From the NCBI RefSeq assembly GCF_003477705.1, contig NZ_QUDV01000010.1, positions 49,245 through 113,244 of the forward strand: DNA of 64,000 nt. Direction: 5' to 3'. Under the pieces are notes generated by a model. It ran no database searches and had not been told where the DNA came from. It worked only from the letters and a program-made list of their open reading frames with translations. Below, one piece after another: positions 44,181 to 52,503 of the stretch. Position 1 is the stretch's first letter. The number at the start of each line of letters is the position of its first letter. Source of the stretch: Dorea sp. AF36-15AT (GTDB lineage Bacteria; Bacillota; Clostridia; Lachnospirales; Lachnospiraceae). The translations under genes and the position numbers were made by a program.

Positions 44181-45587
44181 CTATGCTCTTTTTCTAAGCC
44201 TTTTCCTGCGTTTTCTTCTCTTACGTTTCCGGATGATTCCTGCTATAATCGAGCCAATACCCATTAGTATCACTACACCAACTGTGCAGATCAATACAAT
44301 CCGTTTATAGTCTATCGATTTTTTATCTGACTCTGAAAATGCAATCTCTTTTTGTTTATAGTCCTTCGCCACAGTTACTTCACAGCTGCCAACCGGATTG
44401 TCCTTATAATAATAGGTAGCTGTTCCCTCTCTCTTACTGCCTTCATGAATCTCAACTTTGCATTTCAGCTTATCAAAATCCACCTCTTCAGGAAGCACTA
44501 CACACGCACCATGTTCCAGCGCGTCATATGTGTCCTTTTTCTCATTCTCTGCAATATCTACATTTCTGAAATTCTGAAATCCATACTCCAGAAGTGCTCT
44601 TGTGTCTGAATACGTATGTCCCCCATAGGTTCTCATTACCACACACACCAACCGTCTTTCACCGTTATCTGCCAGTGTGATCAATGTATTTTCTGCCTCG
44701 GTTGTATATCCTGTCTTACCGGCAATTGCGTATTCATAATAATCTTTATTATCTTTTATCAGCATATGGTGCTTCTGCTGAAAGATATGTTCTTCAACCG
44801 TATCCGATGCCGGAATTGCATATTGTTCCGTCTGACAAATGGTAAAGAATTCCGGATAATCAAACAATGCTTTCCCTATCAGCGCCATGTCTCTGGCACA
44901 GGTATAATGATTTTCATCATATACTCCATTGGTGTTGGTAAAATTAGAATTCGTCCCTCCGAGATTCTTACATGTTGTATTCATCTGTCGGATGAACCAG
45001 TCATAATCCTGATCATGCTCTGCAGCAACAGTCTCCCCCACTGCACATGCTGCTTCATTCGCCGATGCCAGAAGTGTCGCATACAATGCCTGCTCCATGC
45101 TAATCTTATCTCCTGCCTTCAGCCCGATCGAGGCATAGCCAGATCCAAGACAGGATAATGCGTGATCTGAAATAGTCACTGTATCCTCCATATTTCCATA
45201 CTGAAATGCAAGTAATGCAGTCAGGACTTTGGTAATACTTGCCGGATATTCTTTCTTATCTATATTCTTAGCATAGAGGATTGCTCCGCTGTCTGCATCC
45301 ATCACGATCGCAGAATCTCCATAAGTCCCGGGGCCTTCCGGCCAGTTCTTGATCTCATTGGTCTGCACCGGAAGTTCGTAGGCTTCTTTCAATGCTTTCT
45401 CTCTGGCTTCCTTCTCTGCCTTTGCCGCTTTTTCCTCTTCGGTCATTTCACTTTCAGGCTTCTCATTACTCTCATTCTGTGATGCTCCTGCCTCAGATGC
45501 CCTGACCTGTCTCATACTGCCTGAGGTAAATGTTCCAATCAGGCTTACCGCTGACACTACTGCTATCAGCCTTATCATTCTTTTCAT
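44181..45587 (-). CDS. D-alanyl-D-alanine carboxypeptidase (DacF-like PBP)
   Basis: The 468-residue product starts at the ATG at 45587 with GGGGAGGA upstream. It has a signal peptide, a Glu/Lys/Ala-rich helical linker, the S11 peptidase domain with SITK (in PASITKVLTA), SAN (LASANEAA) and KTG (AGKTGYT), a beta-rich PBP5_C-like domain and a C-terminal membrane helix with a very basic tail. It trims the last D-Ala from stem peptides at the outer face of the membrane. Confidence 0.93.
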   Translation of the reverse strand: MKRMIRLIAVVSAVSLIGTFTSGSMRQVRASEAGASQNESNEKPESEMTEEEKAAKAEKEAREKALKEAYELPVQTNEIKNWPEGPGTYGDSAIVMDADSGAILYAKNIDKKEYPASITKVLTALLAFQYGNMEDTVTISDHALSCLGSGYASIGLKAGDKISMEQALYATLLASANEAACAVGETVAAEHDQDYDWFIRQMNTTCKNLGGTNSNFTNTNGVYDENHYTCARDMALIGKALFDYPEFFTICQTEQYAIPASDTVEEHIFQQKHHMLIKDNKDYYEYAIAGKTGYTTEAENTLITLADNGERRLVCVVMRTYGGHTYSDTRALLEYGFQNFRNVDIAENEKKDTYDALEHGACVVLPEEVDFDKLKCKVEIHEGSKREGTATYYYKDNPVGSCEVTVAKDYKQKEIAFSESDKKSIDYKRIVLICTVGVVILMGIGSIIAGIIRKRKRRKRRKRLRKRA

Positions 45588-45747
45588 CCGGTTCCTCCCC
45601 GTCTTTTTCCCAATTATCCAATCATTATACCCGATATATGTCAAATACACAAGTTGAGCCAGTTTCCTCTTTTCTATATATCTATTTACATTTCAATTTT
45701 CCAATGTTACCATATTAAGAAGTTAAAAATGAAAGGGACTTATTTTC

Positions 45748-46572
45748 ATGAATAGATATGATTTAATTGCTTTTGATATGGATGGAACCTTATTAGACTC
45801 TAACCATCAGATTACACAGGATAGTCTTGACGCAATAGATGCCGCCGTAAATGCCGGAAAAACAGTAATCCTCTCTACCGGACGTTCTTTGTCCGAATTA
45901 AAAGATTACCGCCAGATGCTTAAACATGTCCGCTATTTTATCTGCGAAAGCGGAGCACTTCTGGTCGATACGAACACAGACCAGATCATTCACTCCGAAC
46001 AGATTGAACCATCTGCCGTCCGCGAGATCATAGACACCGCATCTCCTGAAAAGGCAATGATCTACATAGCAAGTAACGGCCAGAATCTTGCTACCAGAAG
46101 CTATGTGATGCGCATGGCAGACTTCTGTATCGGACAGTATCAGGATATCTTTCTGCAGACAGGAACTCTGCTGGATGATGTAGTTGCTTCTTATAACAAG
46201 AAACATTTTCCGGTAGAAAAGCTGAACCTCTTCTCTGCTACACCGGAACTGCGCGAATACTTTGTGCAGGCACTCTCGAACCTGCCATTAGAAATGGCCC
46301 GCGCCGAGGACACCTCTCTGGAACTTTCTCCAAAGAATGTATCCAAAGGCTCAGGCCTCTTAAAACTCTGTCAGTATCTGTCCATTCCGGTGGAACACAC
46401 CATTGCCGTCGGCGACTCTGATAACGATATGGAAATTCTCAAAACTGCCGGTCTGTCCGTGGCTATGGGAAATGCCCGTCCACATATCAAAGAACTCAGC
46501 AATGTAGTCGTTGCCGACAATGATCACGGCGGATGTGCAGAAGCTATTTATGAGTATCTGCTCAATGAATAA
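45748..46572 (+). CDS. Cof-type HAD-IIB phosphatase
   Basis: The 274-residue protein has AFDMDGTLLDSNHQIT (motif I), STGRS (motif II) and AVGDSDNDMEILKTAG (motif IV), with a Cof-type C2 cap. Such enzymes act on sugar phosphates or nucleotide-like cofactors; the substrate cannot be told. It ends one base before the convergent kinase-like gene. Confidence 0.92.
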   Translation: MNRYDLIAFDMDGTLLDSNHQITQDSLDAIDAAVNAGKTVILSTGRSLSELKDYRQMLKHVRYFICESGALLVDTNTDQIIHSEQIEPSAVREIIDTASPEKAMIYIASNGQNLATRSYVMRMADFCIGQYQDIFLQTGTLLDDVVASYNKKHFPVEKLNLFSATPELREYFVQALSNLPLEMARAEDTSLELSPKNVSKGSGLLKLCQYLSIPVEHTIAVGDSDNDMEILKTAGLSVAMGNARPHIKELSNVVVADNDHGGCAEAIYEYLLNE

Positions 46573-47724
46573 TTATTCTTTCGTCCACATCCATGACCGA
46601 ACGATACGCGTCACAAGAATTGGTATAGCCAGTGAAAATAATATATACACCGTGTAGGCCAGCCATGGAGCTATGCTTTCCAGGTCCATATTAAGGACCA
46701 TAACCAAAATAAATGGCATTGCGCATAGAAGAAAATCTGCAAATAGCTTGGGTACATAAATCTTTTGATCCATGCTTACAGACTTTTCTCTTTCTCGTGA
46801 AAAATTATAATATACGGAATATAATTCACTAAATGCCAGTATAGCAAATAATATTACGGAACCTATCTCGTCTCCGAATATAGCACCCACTCCATACGCT
46901 ATACCTGCTAAGGTAGACCATATAACGCCAAACATGGTCATGATACGCTTATTTTTTAAGGCACTCAATGCATCATATAACTCCTGCGCTGATGCATATC
47001 GATCTTCTGGACGGCTCTCGCAAGCTTTCATTACAATTTCTTTTAGCTTTTCGCTTCCAATGGTAGGCGGCTGCAGTTTTTCATCTCTGCGTGGTAATGT
47101 CTGATTATTTAAAAGCCAATACATTACCATTCCCAGAGAATATATATCCGCTGTATGTCCATATTGTTCGCCCCGCAGCACTTCCGGCGCTTGGTATTCC
47201 ATTCCTGTCTTCTGCTTCTCTGATGCTGTAATATCCGCATTTTTAAGTATACCAAAATCGCTCAGTTTATACTCTTCATCCTTCGATACCAGAATGTTGG
47301 ACGGCTTAATATTTCCATGAATAATATGTTCTTTTTCACACAATATCAATGCGTTGGATATATCTACTCCTAATTTAATGACATTCTCATCAAAATAATC
47401 TTTCTTTAAACGCTGCGGCAGCGAAGTCAAAAGTTCCATTCTGATAAAAACATCCCCTCCCACTCCATCTTCGTGAGGAACAACTGTGAGTTCATCATAA
47501 CTGACAATATTTGACTGCCCTTGCATTTCTTCCATAACTCTGAATTGTTGCACGTAACTCTCAACTTCACTTGCAGATCCAGATATAATTTTAAGTGCTC
47601 CTTTTTCCAGCTTTTCAGATACATTTCTTTCAATCTCATACACTTTCGTATCTGCACTGCCTCTGAGATATTTTATAATTTTCCAATCTGACCACGGTAG
47701 CTGAATTTTCTCATACTCTTCCAT
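46573..47724 (-). CDS. Ser/Thr protein kinase-like membrane protein, catalytic Asp replaced
   Basis: The 383-residue product starts at the ATG at 47724 behind AAGGAGA. It has a kinase fold with the ATP lysine (K45 in GALKII), the catalytic loop HGNIKPSN where the usual HRD Asp is Asn138, and an intact DFG (156-158). A GQ/Y-rich activation part MEYQAPEVL and the helical lobe with DIYSLGMVMYWLL follow. The C-terminal third has four or so membrane helices. With Asn in place of Asp it is probably a pseudokinase or weak enzyme. It is the third gene of the repB-WYL operon. Confidence 0.8.
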   Translation of the reverse strand: MEEYEKIQLPWSDWKIIKYLRGSADTKVYEIERNVSEKLEKGALKIISGSASEVESYVQQFRVMEEMQGQSNIVSYDELTVVPHEDGVGGDVFIRMELLTSLPQRLKKDYFDENVIKLGVDISNALILCEKEHIIHGNIKPSNILVSKDEEYKLSDFGILKNADITASEKQKTGMEYQAPEVLRGEQYGHTADIYSLGMVMYWLLNNQTLPRRDEKLQPPTIGSEKLKEIVMKACESRPEDRYASAQELYDALSALKNKRIMTMFGVIWSTLAGIAYGVGAIFGDEIGSVILFAILAFSELYSVYYNFSREREKSVSMDQKIYVPKLFADFLLCAMPFILVMVLNMDLESIAPWLAYTVYILFSLAIPILVTRIVRSWMWTKE

Positions 47725-47747
47725 CGAATATTCTCTCCTTACCTGCA

Positions 47748-48740
47748 CTATTCCCCATACTGTCTGCTAAGCCTCCTGATTTCTTCTCTCATCCGCTCTG
47801 CTACATCTTCCGGCCCGATTATTTTCACGTCGTCACCAAGAGAAATGATCCAGCTTAAAAACTGTGGACTTACATGTACATCGACGCTGACCCTAAAATG
47901 ATCTGCATCTGCCGGAATCATCATGACCTCTTTACCAAATCTGTCAATAATAACTCCCGCCATCCGGTTATTCACCAAAAGCTTCACCTGCTGTTCTTCC
48001 CCGCGAAACATGCCAAAGCTCTTCCTTGCATAATCCGCCATATCTAATTTTTTAAAATGCTCTCTGCCTTCCCGATCTTCTTTCGACATCTGGATGCGGA
48101 GCATCTTATCTACACGATAATGTCGTATCTGTTCTGCATCCGAATCATATCCAATTAGATAATAATTTTCATCATCCCATGACAGCCCCCAAGGACTGAT
48201 ATGGTAATATGCACCTCCGTGGCGCAGCTCCATCTCCTTCTTCACATTCCACTGAAAATACTGAAACCGTATCTTCTTATTCTGCGCTATCGCATTATGA
48301 ATCGCATCTACCGTATAATAAATACTTTCATTCATCGTCTTGATCCTGCCAGACACATACACCTGTCTCTGCAACTTCATCGCATCGTACTTGCTGACCA
48401 GCTTTTCCAACTTCTTGATCAGTGCATTCGATTTTCTCTCGGTAATAAATTTAGAAGACTGGATCGCATCTACCAACAGCTTTAACTCCGGCAGTTCAAA
48501 CGGATGATTCAGGACATGATACCGATATCTATGTCCAATCTGTGCTCCTTCTACCTCTATCCCAAGAATCTCCAGATCTTTCAGATCTGCATAAAGACTC
48601 TTACGGTCAGCCGGAATATCATATTCCTTCAACGCCGCTATAATCTCAGGCATCGTAAGATAATGCTCCTCATCCGTTCGCTCCAGCATAATCTGGGCAA
48701 GACGGTATATCTTAAATTTCTGATTAGCTCCTCTGGACAT
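47748..48740 (-). CDS. WYL domain transcriptional regulator
   Basis: The 330-residue protein has an N-terminal winged helix (LTMPEIIAALKEYDIPADRKSLYADLKDL) and a WYL domain (HISPWGLSWDDENYYLIGYD, then RHYRVDKM), with a WCX-like C-terminal part. WYL domains bind nucleic acids or nucleotides and often sense DNA damage or phage-related signals. It lies 24 bases after repB and is followed by the kinase-like gene, so the three are probably co-transcribed. Confidence 0.88.
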   Translation of the reverse strand: MSRGANQKFKIYRLAQIMLERTDEEHYLTMPEIIAALKEYDIPADRKSLYADLKDLEILGIEVEGAQIGHRYRYHVLNHPFELPELKLLVDAIQSSKFITERKSNALIKKLEKLVSKYDAMKLQRQVYVSGRIKTMNESIYYTVDAIHNAIAQNKKIRFQYFQWNVKKEMELRHGGAYYHISPWGLSWDDENYYLIGYDSDAEQIRHYRVDKMLRIQMSKEDREGREHFKKLDMADYARKSFGMFRGEEQQVKLLVNNRMAGVIIDRFGKEVMMIPADADHFRVSVDVHVSPQFLSWIISLGDDVKIIGPEDVAERMREEIRRLSRQYGE

Positions 48741-48763
48741 ATATCCCCTCCGGTTCCTTTACA

Positions 48764-50092
48764 TCACATAATATCACGGTTTTTCATTTTTTCGACCTTT
48801 TTTGAAGCATTGGCCATAGCCTTTACCACAGAACGGTCTTCCATCTTGATATCTGTTTCCGCAATATCATTAGCCAGATACTTTTTCACCAGTTCATTCA
48901 ATCTCTGATGCTCTTCCTCATGTTCATTGTAATCAAAGATTGTCTGCTGGGTACACTCATAATCCTGATCTACGATATAAGGAATATTCTCATCCTGATC
49001 CCAGCACTCCTGAATAGCAGCCACCAGGAATCCGATCAGATTCTTAATCGGCTTCTTCTGAATATTAACAATATCAATTGCCTTTCTTACCCTGTCACGG
49101 TCATTGCCGGCTGCCCGCACTACCGCGATCAGATCTTCCTCACGCAACGGATATGACGGAAATGCATTCTTAATATCCGATACCAGACGTACATCTACTG
49201 CGTCAATCTCCTCCTCCGGAATCATCTGATCATTATATTCCGGCGGATTCTTCAGATAAATGTGGAACTTCACCGATGTAACTTTATTGCTTTTCCCACT
49301 TTTGACCGGTTCGAAATCAAACCCAATATCCGAATAGTCAGCATTATTAATTTCTTTCTGCGCAACCACCAGAATACGCCTCTTAAAATCATCCCACCGC
49401 TTCTGTGTCCGATTCGCTGCCACTTCTTCTGCGATGATATTCCAATCCATATTCCTGCGCATTGCCTTCTGCACTTCGCTGTCATTAGGATCGATCGTAC
49501 CCATCTCAAAACGCAGTTCACCCAGAGAATATATCACTGACACAATCTTTTTCTTACTCTTCTGCAATACCCATCTCTGCGTAGACAAGAGCTCATACAG
49601 GCGCAATGAATATGCCGATTTAAATTTGCACAAAAAATAGACATTATTGCGGGTAAATTTCTTCTGGATATTAATCACATCTGCTTCAATCTTACGGTTA
49701 AATGTCGTATACAATATACCGTCCGAATAATAACAGTCGGTCACAATATTCAATCCAATAATTTTTTCTGCCGCATCATCGTACTTAATAATCTTAAAAT
49801 TCAATATTGGTTCCACCGCTGCCGACACTGCCGTATAAATGCTGTGTCCGGACAGATCCATCGCATTCCGCAGGTCTGCCACTCGCACTGCGCTGGATAT
49901 CTCCCCATTCGGCTGCTTCGCAATAGACGCCAGCGAGAAATTCAACAGTTTCTGTACAAATAAAGATGCATTGAACTTCGCATGAATCAGATCATTCGAT
50001 TTTGTCAGCATCAGTGCCTGTTGCTCTCTCTCAATCTCATCAATATTGATGATGAGCTGGTTATCCCTCTTTTCAATTGCTTTTCGTCCCAT
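48764..50092 (-). CDS. repB: Rep_3-type plasmid replication initiator on the chromosome
   Basis: The 442-residue protein matches the Rep_3/RepB initiator pattern: N-terminal LTKSNDLIHAKFNASLFVQKLLNFSLA, the first winged helix with SGHSIYTAVSAAVEPIL, YNNVYFL-type FTRNNVYFLCKFKSAYSLRLYELLS and a second winged helix (VIYSLGELRFEMG to DFKRRILVVAQKEIN). The C-terminal part (about 290-442) is an extra, charged region. Such proteins bind iterons as monomers to start replication and as dimers to repress their own gene. Iterons lie directly upstream at 50144-50740. Surrounding genes are chromosomal. Confidence 0.88.
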   Translation of the reverse strand: MGRKAIEKRDNQLIINIDEIEREQQALMLTKSNDLIHAKFNASLFVQKLLNFSLASIAKQPNGEISSAVRVADLRNAMDLSGHSIYTAVSAAVEPILNFKIIKYDDAAEKIIGLNIVTDCYYSDGILYTTFNRKIEADVINIQKKFTRNNVYFLCKFKSAYSLRLYELLSTQRWVLQKSKKKIVSVIYSLGELRFEMGTIDPNDSEVQKAMRRNMDWNIIAEEVAANRTQKRWDDFKRRILVVAQKEINNADYSDIGFDFEPVKSGKSNKVTSVKFHIYLKNPPEYNDQMIPEEEIDAVDVRLVSDIKNAFPSYPLREEDLIAVVRAAGNDRDRVRKAIDIVNIQKKPIKNLIGFLVAAIQECWDQDENIPYIVDQDYECTQQTIFDYNEHEEEHQRLNELVKKYLANDIAETDIKMEDRSVVKAMANASKKVEKMKNRDIM

Positions 50093-50143
50093 AACTCCTC
50101 CAAACCCTTAATTAATCTTTTGAATTGCTCCCCTTACAATAGC

Positions 50144-50390
50144 TACCGCACTTTTTGGGTATCCCTCTCTTTAAAAATGGCTACCGCACTTTTTGGGTAT
50201 CCTTACTTTTAAAAATGGCTACCGCACTTTTTGGGTATCCTTGCTTTTAAAAACGGCTACCGCACTTTTTGGGTATCCTTGCCTTTAAAAATGGCTACCG
50301 CACTTTTTGGGTATCCTTGCCTTTAAAAATGGTTACCGCGCTTTTTGGGTATCCTTACTTTAAAAAACGGCTACCGCTTCTCTGGTATCC
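50144..50390 (+). repeat. iteron array 1: seven direct copies, 38-bp period
   Basis: The 21-bp core TACCGCACTTTTTGGGTATCC starts at 50144, 50182, 50220, 50258, 50296, 50334 (one G variant) and 50372 (degenerate). Each start is exactly 38 bases from the last. The 17-base spacers are also conserved, close to TTGCCTTTAAAAATGGC. It lies between the repB start and array 2 and must contain or overlap the repB promoter, so it may act as operator or copy-control array. Confidence 0.93.
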
Positions 50391-50450
50391 TCATTAATCT
50401 ATCTATATACTGTTTTGAATTCTACACTATCCGACCATTTCTGTCAATCC

Positions 50451-50493
50451 TGCCGCACTTTTTGGGTATAACTACCGCACTTTTTGGGAATAA
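50451..50493 (+). repeat. two further direct iterons
   Basis: TGCCGCACTTTTTGGGTAT at 50451 and TACCGCACTTTTTGGGAAT at 50473 are in the same direction as array 1 but 22 bases apart, the spacing used by array 2. Confidence 0.85.
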
Positions 50494-50508
50494 TTGGGAC
50501 TGACATGT

Positions 50509-50563
50509 CCAAAAAAAGCGGTAACCAACTTTCTCTACTGTTGGTTACCGCGCTTTTTGGGTA
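50509..50563. repeat. inverted iteron pair forming a hairpin
   Basis: A reversed iteron (CCAAAAAAAGCGGTAACC, 50509-50526) faces a direct one (TACCGCGCTTTTTGGGTA, 50546-50563). AGCGGTAACCAAC and GTTGGTTACCGCGCT pair around a 10-base loop. It marks the turning point between the two array directions. Confidence 0.85.
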
Positions 50564-50610
50564 ATTCCTTATTATTATTAAATGATTCAACCTGTTATGT
50601 TTCAACTACT

Positions 50611-50740
50611 ACCCATAAACTGCGGCTACCTTTCCCAATTTTCGTTGTAGCCATGTCCGAAAACTGCGGTTACCATCTCCATAAACTGCGGTAGCCCTTC
50701 CCATATACTGCGGTCATCATTCCCGAATTCTGCGGTAGTT
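50611..50740 (-). repeat. iteron array 2: six inverted copies, 22-bp period
   Basis: The core TGCGGTAGCC (reverse complement of the array 1 core end) occurs with variation at 50621, 50643 (degenerate), 50665, 50687, 50709 and 50731, each exactly 22 bases apart, preceded by CCCATAAAC-type sequence. Two helical turns of spacing is the classic iteron arrangement of plasmid origins. Confidence 0.9.
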
Positions 50741-50746
50741 GTCCCC

Positions 50747-50877
50747 CGCAAGCCTTGATTTATCAGGGTTTGCGTGCTCTCTAAATATATTAAACATGTT
50801 GTTGTCATACTATATTATATATATTCTATTGTGCACATATATAGTCCATTTGCATTTCCCAAATAGTGCGGTATTCC
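50747..50877. other. AT-rich stretch and outlying iteron, candidate origin unwinding region
   Basis: A small dyad CGCAAGCC/GGGTTTGCG brackets 50747-50774, then 50780-50850 is very AT-rich (TATATTATATATATT and similar). A final reversed iteron, CCCAAATAGTGCGGTATTCC, is at 50858-50877. Position next to the 22-bp array fits a DNA unwinding element. No clear DnaA box is seen. Confidence 0.5.
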
Positions 50878-50907
50878 TATCCTGACTAGTTCTTTATCTG
50901 TCTGGTA

Positions 50908-51324
50908 CTAATATCTCTCCAGCTCTCGCATTACATTTTCGACTTTCCAGATAGCATCTCTTACCTGATCCCTTGCTTTATTGATCCTGTCCTGCACCAT
51001 CCAGTCCACAAAGAAATTATCAAAGAACCAGTCTGCAAATGAGAGAAAATCGCCTGTCTCAATATCCAGATTAATCACCATGCTCACATCATTTAATTCT
51101 TTACTGAATGACCGAAGATCGTATTTTGCCTGCTCCATATTCTGCTTTGCACGATCCATCCTAGAGCTTTTAATCAGACTTGTGATTGTTCCACCGCCAA
51201 ACATATCCCACAATCCCCAGCTCCGTGCGCTGTCCAGATTGGTCTGTGCTTCTCTCAGACTATGTAATGCGCGGTTACCAGCTTCCATTGCTTCCCTTTT
51301 TTCTTTTTCAAAATCGTATGCCAT
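50908..51324 (-). CDS. small helical protein of unknown function
   Basis: The 138-residue protein is mostly charged helix (FEKEKREAMEAGNRALHSLREAQ) with a central GGGTITSLIKSSRMDRAKQNMEQ and an aromatic block FADWFFDNFFVDWMVQDRI. I do not recognise a named family. It follows the DUF4230 gene by 42 bases in the same direction, with AGGCATAAC-type spacing and GGAGG upstream. It is probably part of a three-gene unit with it. Confidence 0.65.
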   Translation of the reverse strand: MAYDFEKEKREAMEAGNRALHSLREAQTNLDSARSWGLWDMFGGGTITSLIKSSRMDRAKQNMEQAKYDLRSFSKELNDVSMVINLDIETGDFLSFADWFFDNFFVDWMVQDRINKARDQVRDAIWKVENVMRELERY

Positions 51325-51366
51325 AAGTTATGCCTCCATTAACACAATTACTTTTCCTGCATTCAT

Positions 51367-51942
51367 CTACTTAAATTCCACCACAACTTCTCTGCCATCA
51401 GCCACATTTTCAAATAAACCACGAACTATATTGGTTGCATTGGCATCTGCTGCATCCAAGAGACCATATTCCGAAGAATTTGCCTGCTTCTTTGCTCTGC
51501 TTTCTGCCTCACTGACTACCTCCAGCAGATCATCCTGATTCACATTTAAGATTGCAAAACCTGTATCATAGATTTTCAGATCATCTGATTTGATCTTAAT
51601 TGAATCTTCATCAATAGTGCAGTGTGGAATCGTTACCGTTATTTTATTATCTGTTTCCTTAATTTCCGCTTTATTTACATCAAATCCGGCTGTAACAGTT
51701 GTCTGGTATCTTACCAGAAAATTATTCTTTGTAAGAATCGGGACCTTTCCTTTGGAACATTCAAATACATCCGTGATTACAAGTTTTTGTGTTGTAAGAT
51801 CCGATGATTTTTCCAATACTGTTTCCAACGGCGTTGTATCTTTTGCTTTTGAATTCCTATAATAACTTACTCCGCTAAATATTCCGATTCCGGCTAATAT
51901 AATCAGTACAATAATCACGATTCTTTTTATCTTTTTCTTCAT
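51367..51942 (-). CDS. DUF4230 membrane-anchored protein
   Basis: The 191-residue product starts at the ATG at 51942 with GAGGT upstream. It has a basic start, one membrane helix (IVIIVLIILAGIGIFSG) and a DUF4230 domain (LVRYQTTVTAGFDVNKAEI, VTIPHCTIDEDSI). The domain is found on the outer face of membranes in many bacteria; no function is established. Confidence 0.82.
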   Translation of the reverse strand: MKKKIKRIVIIVLIILAGIGIFSGVSYYRNSKAKDTTPLETVLEKSSDLTTQKLVITDVFECSKGKVPILTKNNFLVRYQTTVTAGFDVNKAEIKETDNKITVTIPHCTIDEDSIKIKSDDLKIYDTGFAILNVNQDDLLEVVSEAESRAKKQANSSEYGLLDAADANATNIVRGLFENVADGREVVVEFK

Positions 51943-51981
51943 TTTCTTTACCTCTTTCACCCTTATATGTCAGACCTTTTG

Positions 51982-52197
51982 TTACCTTCCCGGCGCTACT
52001 AATGCTACAATTCCAACAATAATTAATATCGGAAATGCAATTGACATCAGACCACCGATTACCATTCCTATCAGGATCAATGGAAGAAATACAACCGTTA
52101 GTAATAACTTCGATATTCCCCAGGCTGCTTTAACTCCAAAGATAAATAACTTTCCGAATATCCAAATCATACATATGGTAAATAATAATGACAACAT
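51982..52197 (-). CDS. small membrane protein
   Basis: A 71-residue protein that is almost wholly hydrophobic, with two or three predicted helices (MLSLLFTICMIWIFGKLFIF; LLLTVVFLPLILIGMVIGG; AFPILIIVGIVALV). GGAG lies before the ATG. First gene of the DUF4230 unit. No family recognised. Confidence 0.65.
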   Translation of the reverse strand: MLSLLFTICMIWIFGKLFIFGVKAAWGISKLLLTVVFLPLILIGMVIGGLMSIAFPILIIVGIVALVAPGR

Positions 52198-52235
52198 TTT
52201 CTTCTCCTTCTGTCGACTCTCTCTTCGACTCTTTA

Positions 52236-52376
52236 TTAGTTTTTGTTCGCGGGTTCTTTCGACCTGAATTCTGATTTATTTTTCACTCTGAGTCTGTCGC
52301 TGAATTCGGGATTTTTCTCTATTTTTTCTATTACCCTTATCAGCTGTAATCTCTTTGCTGTATCCAAGCCGTTCAC
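52236..52376 (-). CDS. possible 46-residue protein
   Basis: A GTG at 52376 with AGTGGGG just upstream opens a frame reading VNGLDTAKRLQLIRVIEKIE then KNPEFSDRLRVKNKSEFRS. The helical, charged composition looks like protein rather than noise. A longer reading in this frame would run into the divergent promoter of the HTH gene, so I prefer the short form. Identity unknown. Apart from this the 52198-52503 gap holds only that promoter. Confidence 0.4.
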   Translation of the reverse strand: MNGLDTAKRLQLIRVIEKIEKNPEFSDRLRVKNKSEFRSKEPANKN

Positions 52377-52392
52377 CCCACTTCGCTTGTTC

Positions 52393-52421
52393 TTGCTGTT
52401 TTGGTATGATTCTATTATAAT
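52393..52421 (+). promoter_or_regulatory. promoter for the HTH gene
   Basis: TTGCTG (52393-52398), 17 bases, TATAAT (52416-52421). The leader of about 75 bases contains a small dyad GAAATA/TATTTC. Confidence 0.6.
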
Positions 52422-52503
52422 CAATAAAGAATAATAATCTACTTCTGAAACGTGGAAATATACTCTTGTATTTCTCCAATTCAGAGAGATATGAGGTATC
52501 ACA

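Noticed and set aside
50144..50740. Short repeats with regular spacers, CRISPR-like at first sight
   Set aside because: The spacers are themselves conserved, the units are 21+17 or 22 bp, there are no cas genes, and a Rep_3 initiator gene is adjacent. They are iterons.
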